From the NCBI GenBank assembly GCA_003513005.1, contig DOTD01000030.1, positions 1 to 64,000 on the forward strand: a stretch of 64,000 bases of DNA, in the 5' to 3' direction. The notes beneath the pieces are model-generated. The model had not been told where the DNA came from. It saw only the letters and a program-made list of their open reading frames with translations, and ran no database searches. Made by a program: the position numbers and the translations under genes. Below are positions 60,676 through 64,000 of the stretch, one piece after another (position 1 is the first letter of the stretch; the number at the start of each line of letters is the position of its first letter). This DNA comes from Desulfotomaculum sp. (lineage in GTDB: Bacteria; Bacillota; Desulfotomaculia; Desulfotomaculales; Nap2-2B).

Positions 60676-63600
60676 TTATTCCTCTGTTTCGGTTTCGGTT
60701 TCAGCTTCATCCTCCTCTTCTTCATCAAGAACAAGGTTATCATCAAAGGATTCATCAATGTAATCATCTTCTTCGTCTGTATCTGTATCTGTATCTGTAT
60801 CTGCATCTGTATCTGCATCTGTATCTGCATCTGCATCTGCAATATTTTCGTTAACAATGCTTCCTTTGCCGTACGTGGTTTCTTCAACGTGCATATCAAG
60901 CCACAGATCCTTTGCCGCCTCTGTGTTTTCCTCTTCAGTTTCCATGATTTCGATTTCCTCATCATCTTCAGAAAGAACTTTAACATCCAGGCAAAGACTC
61001 TGCAATTCCTTCACCAGCACCTTGAACGACTCGGGAACACCTGGTTCAGGCACGTTTTCTCCCTTTACAATCGCTTCATAAGTCTTAACCCGTCCCAGAA
61101 CATCATCCGATTTGACGGTTAAAATCTCTTGAAGAGTATAGGCGGCGCCATATGCTTCAAGCGCCCAGACCTCCATTTCGCCGAAACGCTGCCCGCCGAA
61201 TTGCGCTTTTCCTCCGAGAGGCTGTTGTGTAACCAGTGAATAAGGTCCGGTCGAACGGGCGTGGATTTTATCATCAACCAGATGGGCAAGCTTTAACATA
61301 TAAACGTATCCGACGGTAATCGGGTTATCAAACGGTTCTCCGGTTCGTCCGTCCCGAAGAACAATTTTCCCGTCCTCAGGAAGACCGGCCTTATTGAGGA
61401 ACTCAAGAATCTCCTTTTCACCGGCCCCGTTAAAAACAGGGCTTGAAACATAGTAACCCATTTGTTTTGCAGCCCATCCAAGATGAGCCTCCAAAACCTG
61501 CCCAAGGTTCATTCTTGAAGGCACCCCCAGAGGGTTTAAGACAATTTCGACCGGTGTGCCGTCAGAAAGGCACGGCATATCCTCTTCGGCCAGTATGCGT
61601 GCAATTACACCCTTATTACCATGACGTCCGGCCATCTTATCTCCTTCAGAAATTTTTCTTTTCTGAACAACGTAAACCCTGACCAGCCTGTTAACTCCGG
61701 GAAGAAGTTCATCCCCGTTATTCCTCGAAAACACCTTGACATCGACTACCTTGCCGCCTTCCCCATGCGGCACGCGCAATGAAGTATCCCGCACCTCACG
61801 CGCTTTCTCACCAAAAATAGCCCTTAACAAACGTTCTTCCGCAGTAAGCTCAGTTTCTCCCTTTGGAGTTACTTTGCCTACAAGAATATCACCGGGACGG
61901 ACTTCAGCGCCTATACGAATTATCCCGCGATCATCTAAATCCTTAAGTATATCCTCACCTACATTTGGAATATCTCTTGTTATCTCCTCAGGACCAAGTT
62001 TGGTATCTCTGGCTTCACACTCATATTCCTCAATATGGATCGAAGTAAAATAATCTTCTTTGACCAGTTTTTCACTTACCAGTATTGCGTCCTCATAATT
62101 AAAGCCTTCCCAGGGCATAAAAGCAACCAGTACATTGCGCCCAAGCGCCAACTCCCCGTAATCGGTTGAGGGACCGTCTGCAATTACCTGCCCGGTTTTA
62201 ATACGCTGGCCTTTTTTTACTATAGCTTTCTGGTTTATACAGGTCCCCTGATTAGAACGGTTAAATTTTAAAAGCTTATGTGTATTGATTGTGCCTTCAT
62301 CAGTCCGGATTAGAACTTCATTGGCCGTGACCCTTTCCACAATGCCGTCACTTTTTGAAAGCACCACGACACCGGAATCGCAGGCGACTTTATATTCTAC
62401 CCCTGTACCAACCAGCGGAGCATCAACTTTAATCAGTGGAACAGCCTGACGCTGCATATTTGCGCCCATCAGCGCACGGTTGGCGTCATTGTGCTCCAGG
62501 AAAGGTATTAAAGCTGAAGCCACACTGAACACCTGCTTGGGTGAAACGTCCATATAATCAACCTTGGAATCGGGAACAACCATTATTTCTCCATGATAAG
62601 ATCGCGCGCTCACCTGTCCTTTGAAATAGCCGTTTTCATCAAGGGGAACATTAGCCTGAGCAATTACGTTTTCCTCTTCTTCGTCGGCTGTTAGATAGCT
62701 GATTTCTTCGGTGACCCGCTTATTTTGTTTTTCTACTTTACGGTAAGGGGTCTCGATAAAACCAAACGGATTGACTCTTGCATAACAGCTTAAAGATCCT
62801 ATAAGTCCGATATTAGGACCTTCAGGGGTTTCAATAGGGCAGATTCTTCCATAGTGAGAATGGTGAACATCACGGACCTCAAAACCAGCCCTTTCACGGC
62901 TAAGTCCGCCTGGTCCCAGTGCGGAAAGACGGCGCTTATGGGTTAGTTCGGCAAGAGGATTTGTCTGATCCATAAACTGAGACAACTGGCTTGAGCCAAA
63001 AAACTCCTTGATTGCAGCAACTACCGGTCGGATATTTATCAAAACCTGCGGTGTAATCACGTCTATATCCTGAATTGTCATCCGTTCCCTGATTACCCGT
63101 TCCATCCTGGCCAATCCTATGCGGAATTGGTTTTGAAGCAACTCGCCCACAGAACGGACTCTGCGGTTACCCAGGTGATCAATGTCGTCAACATTCCCTT
63201 CCCCATCCATCAGCTTAAGCAAATACCGCATTGTTTGTATAATATCCTTGTGCGTTAATTCACGGATGAATTCACGGTTTTGATCCTTTTGACGTGTTTT
63301 AAGATCACCATCAGGTTCGCCATCACGGTATAAAACGCCATGCTTTAGCTTTTTTTCTATTTTATATCTGCCGACATTGGCCAGATCATAACGTTTAGGA
63401 TCAAAAAACAGGGAAGACAGTAATGTGCGGGCGCTTTCGACAGCGGGAGGCTCCCCGGGTCTCAACCGTTTGTAAATTTCAACCAGGGCCTCTTCTTCCG
63501 AATCAGTATTATCCCGTGCCAGGGTATCCTGAATATGCACGTTCTCATCTAGCAGTTCCATTATTTTCATGTTGGGACCGTAACCCAGTGCCCTGACTAA

Positions 63601-64000
63601 AACTGTTGCCGGTATTTTACGTGTACGGTCAATGCGTACGAAAATCTGATCATTTGCATCTGTTTCAAACTCCAGCCAGGCCCCACGATTGGGAATAATC
63701 GTTGCAGTATATATTTTTTTACCCGATGTATCAATCTGTTCACCGAAATAGACACCGGGGGACCGCACTAATTGGCTGACAATAACGCGTTCAGCCCCAT
63801 TAATAATAAAAGTTCCTTTTTCAGTCATCAGGGGAAGGTCCCCCATAAAAACTTCCTGTTCCTTTACCTCACCGGTCTCTTTATTGATCAACCTCACTTT
63901 AACCCGTAATGGTGAGAAATAGGTAACATCCCTCTCTTTACATTCTTCTTCTGAATATTTAGGTTCCCCCAACGAATAATCTAAAAATTCCAGAACAAGG
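60676..64000 (-). CDS. rpoB: RNA polymerase subunit beta (5' end outside the window)
   Basis: At least 1098 residues are visible; the reading frame continues through LEFLDYSLGEP to the window edge, so only the first few codons are missing. The rifampicin region (SQLSQFMDQTNPLAELTHKRRLSALGPGG) and HGNKGVIARIL are intact. After the usual end near SEDDEEIEI it carries an unusual acidic tail of about 75 residues, containing eleven AD/TD dipeptides and Glu/Asp-rich stretches. The tail is encoded by a hexanucleotide repeat. Confidence 0.96.
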   Translation of the reverse strand, partial: LVLEFLDYSLGEPKYSEEECKERDVTYFSPLRVKVRLINKETGEVKEQEVFMGDLPLMTEKGTFIINGAERVIVSQLVRSPGVYFGEQIDTSGKKIYTATIIPNRGAWLEFETDANDQIFVRIDRTRKIPATVLVRALGYGPNMKIMELLDENVHIQDTLARDNTDSEEEALVEIYKRLRPGEPPAVESARTLLSSLFFDPKRYDLANVGRYKIEKKLKHGVLYRDGEPDGDLKTRQKDQNREFIRELTHKDIIQTMRYLLKLMDGEGNVDDIDHLGNRRVRSVGELLQNQFRIGLARMERVIRERMTIQDIDVITPQVLINIRPVVAAIKEFFGSSQLSQFMDQTNPLAELTHKRRLSALGPGGLSRERAGFEVRDVHHSHYGRICPIETPEGPNIGLIGSLSCYARVNPFGFIETPYRKVEKQNKRVTEEISYLTADEEEENVIAQANVPLDENGYFKGQVSARSYHGEIMVVPDSKVDYMDVSPKQVFSVASALIPFLEHNDANRALMGANMQRQAVPLIKVDAPLVGTGVEYKVACDSGVVVLSKSDGIVERVTANEVLIRTDEGTINTHKLLKFNRSNQGTCINQKAIVKKGQRIKTGQVIADGPSTDYGELALGRNVLVAFMPWEGFNYEDAILVSEKLVKEDYFTSIHIEEYECEARDTKLGPEEITRDIPNVGEDILKDLDDRGIIRIGAEVRPGDILVGKVTPKGETELTAEERLLRAIFGEKAREVRDTSLRVPHGEGGKVVDVKVFSRNNGDELLPGVNRLVRVYVVQKRKISEGDKMAGRHGNKGVIARILAEEDMPCLSDGTPVEIVLNPLGVPSRMNLGQVLEAHLGWAAKQMGYYVSSPVFNGAGEKEILEFLNKAGLPEDGKIVLRDGRTGEPFDNPITVGYVYMLKLAHLVDDKIHARSTGPYSLVTQQPLGGKAQFGGQRFGEMEVWALEAYGAAYTLQEILTVKSDDVLGRVKTYEAIVKGENVPEPGVPESFKVLVKELQSLCLDVKVLSEDDEEIEIMETEEENTEAAKDLWLDMHVEETTYGKGSIVNENIADADADTDADTDADTDTDTDTDEEDDYIDESFDDNLVLDEEEEDEAETETETEE
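60776..60841 (-). repeat. hexanucleotide repeat in the rpoB 3' end
   Basis: Eleven copies of TCTGTA or TCTGCA on the plus strand encode alternating Ala-Asp and Thr-Asp in rpoB. Because the unit is six bases, length changes keep the frame. Confidence 0.9.

Noticed and set aside
60553..61122. Plus-strand frame encoding a run of Cys-Ile repeats
   Set aside because: It is the antisense shadow of the hexanucleotide repeat in rpoB, with no ribosome site.

Overview
The window reads as the chromosome of a Gram-positive, spore-forming anaerobe, probably of the Peptococcaceae / Desulfotomaculia type (Pelotomaculum- or Desulfotomaculum-like). The evidence is one contiguous Firmicutes-type ribosomal superoperon, sporulation genes (yabG, ylbJ), an exported [FeFe] hydrogenase and a type-Z S14. 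The genus is inference. No tRNA, rRNA, CRISPR array or intact insertion sequence was seen.

Left end (1-5065): a small minus-strand cluster that looks like a lasso-peptide locus. It holds two short paralogous precursor genes (4535-4684 and 4306-4458), an asparagine-synthetase-type macrolactam cyclase and an ABC exporter, and it closes with an intrinsic terminator at the window edge. The leaders carry a W-x-x-P motif and a Thr at the penultimate leader position; the predicted cores have Asp at ring position 9 and a conserved tail ending Cys-Ser. The leader-binding protein (B1/RRE) and leader protease (B2) that normally accompany such genes are absent. A perfect sigma-A promoter, a short leader and a terminator (4895-5065) lie divergently and could form a small RNA or an attenuator for the next operon.

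5219-9341 (+): an exported [FeFe] hydrogenase with a Tat signal and lipobox, a four-cluster ferredoxin subunit, an NrfD-type membrane subunit and a DUF3842 protein. 9461-18711 (+): a tightly coupled glucan-to-trehalose operon (malQ, treZ, a GH57/DUF3536 protein, treY). 18698-35815: mixed housekeeping and sporulation genes (lspA, rluD, a 3-hydroxyacyl-CoA dehydrogenase, ppaX, an aminotransferase, ylbJ, a CAP protein, a trypsin-like protease, yabG, ykuK, rsmA, a PHP phosphatase, a MetE-like protein, a patatin). This part also holds a decayed UbiB remnant, a stand-alone CBM25-like protein, a GC-rich intergenic segment and a 49-bp tandem repeat.

35941-64000 (-): the ribosomal/RNA polymerase superoperon, read from right to left: rpoB (start outside the window), rpoC, an L7Ae-like protein, rpsL, rpsG, fusA, tuf, the S10 and spc groups, secY, map, a KOW protein, infA, rpmJ, rpsM, rpsK, rpsD, rpoA, rplQ, truA, rplM, rpsI. 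rpmD is missing between rpsE and rplO, and adk is missing between secY and map. rpoB has a repeat-encoded acidic tail, and EF-Tu has a four-cysteine insertion.
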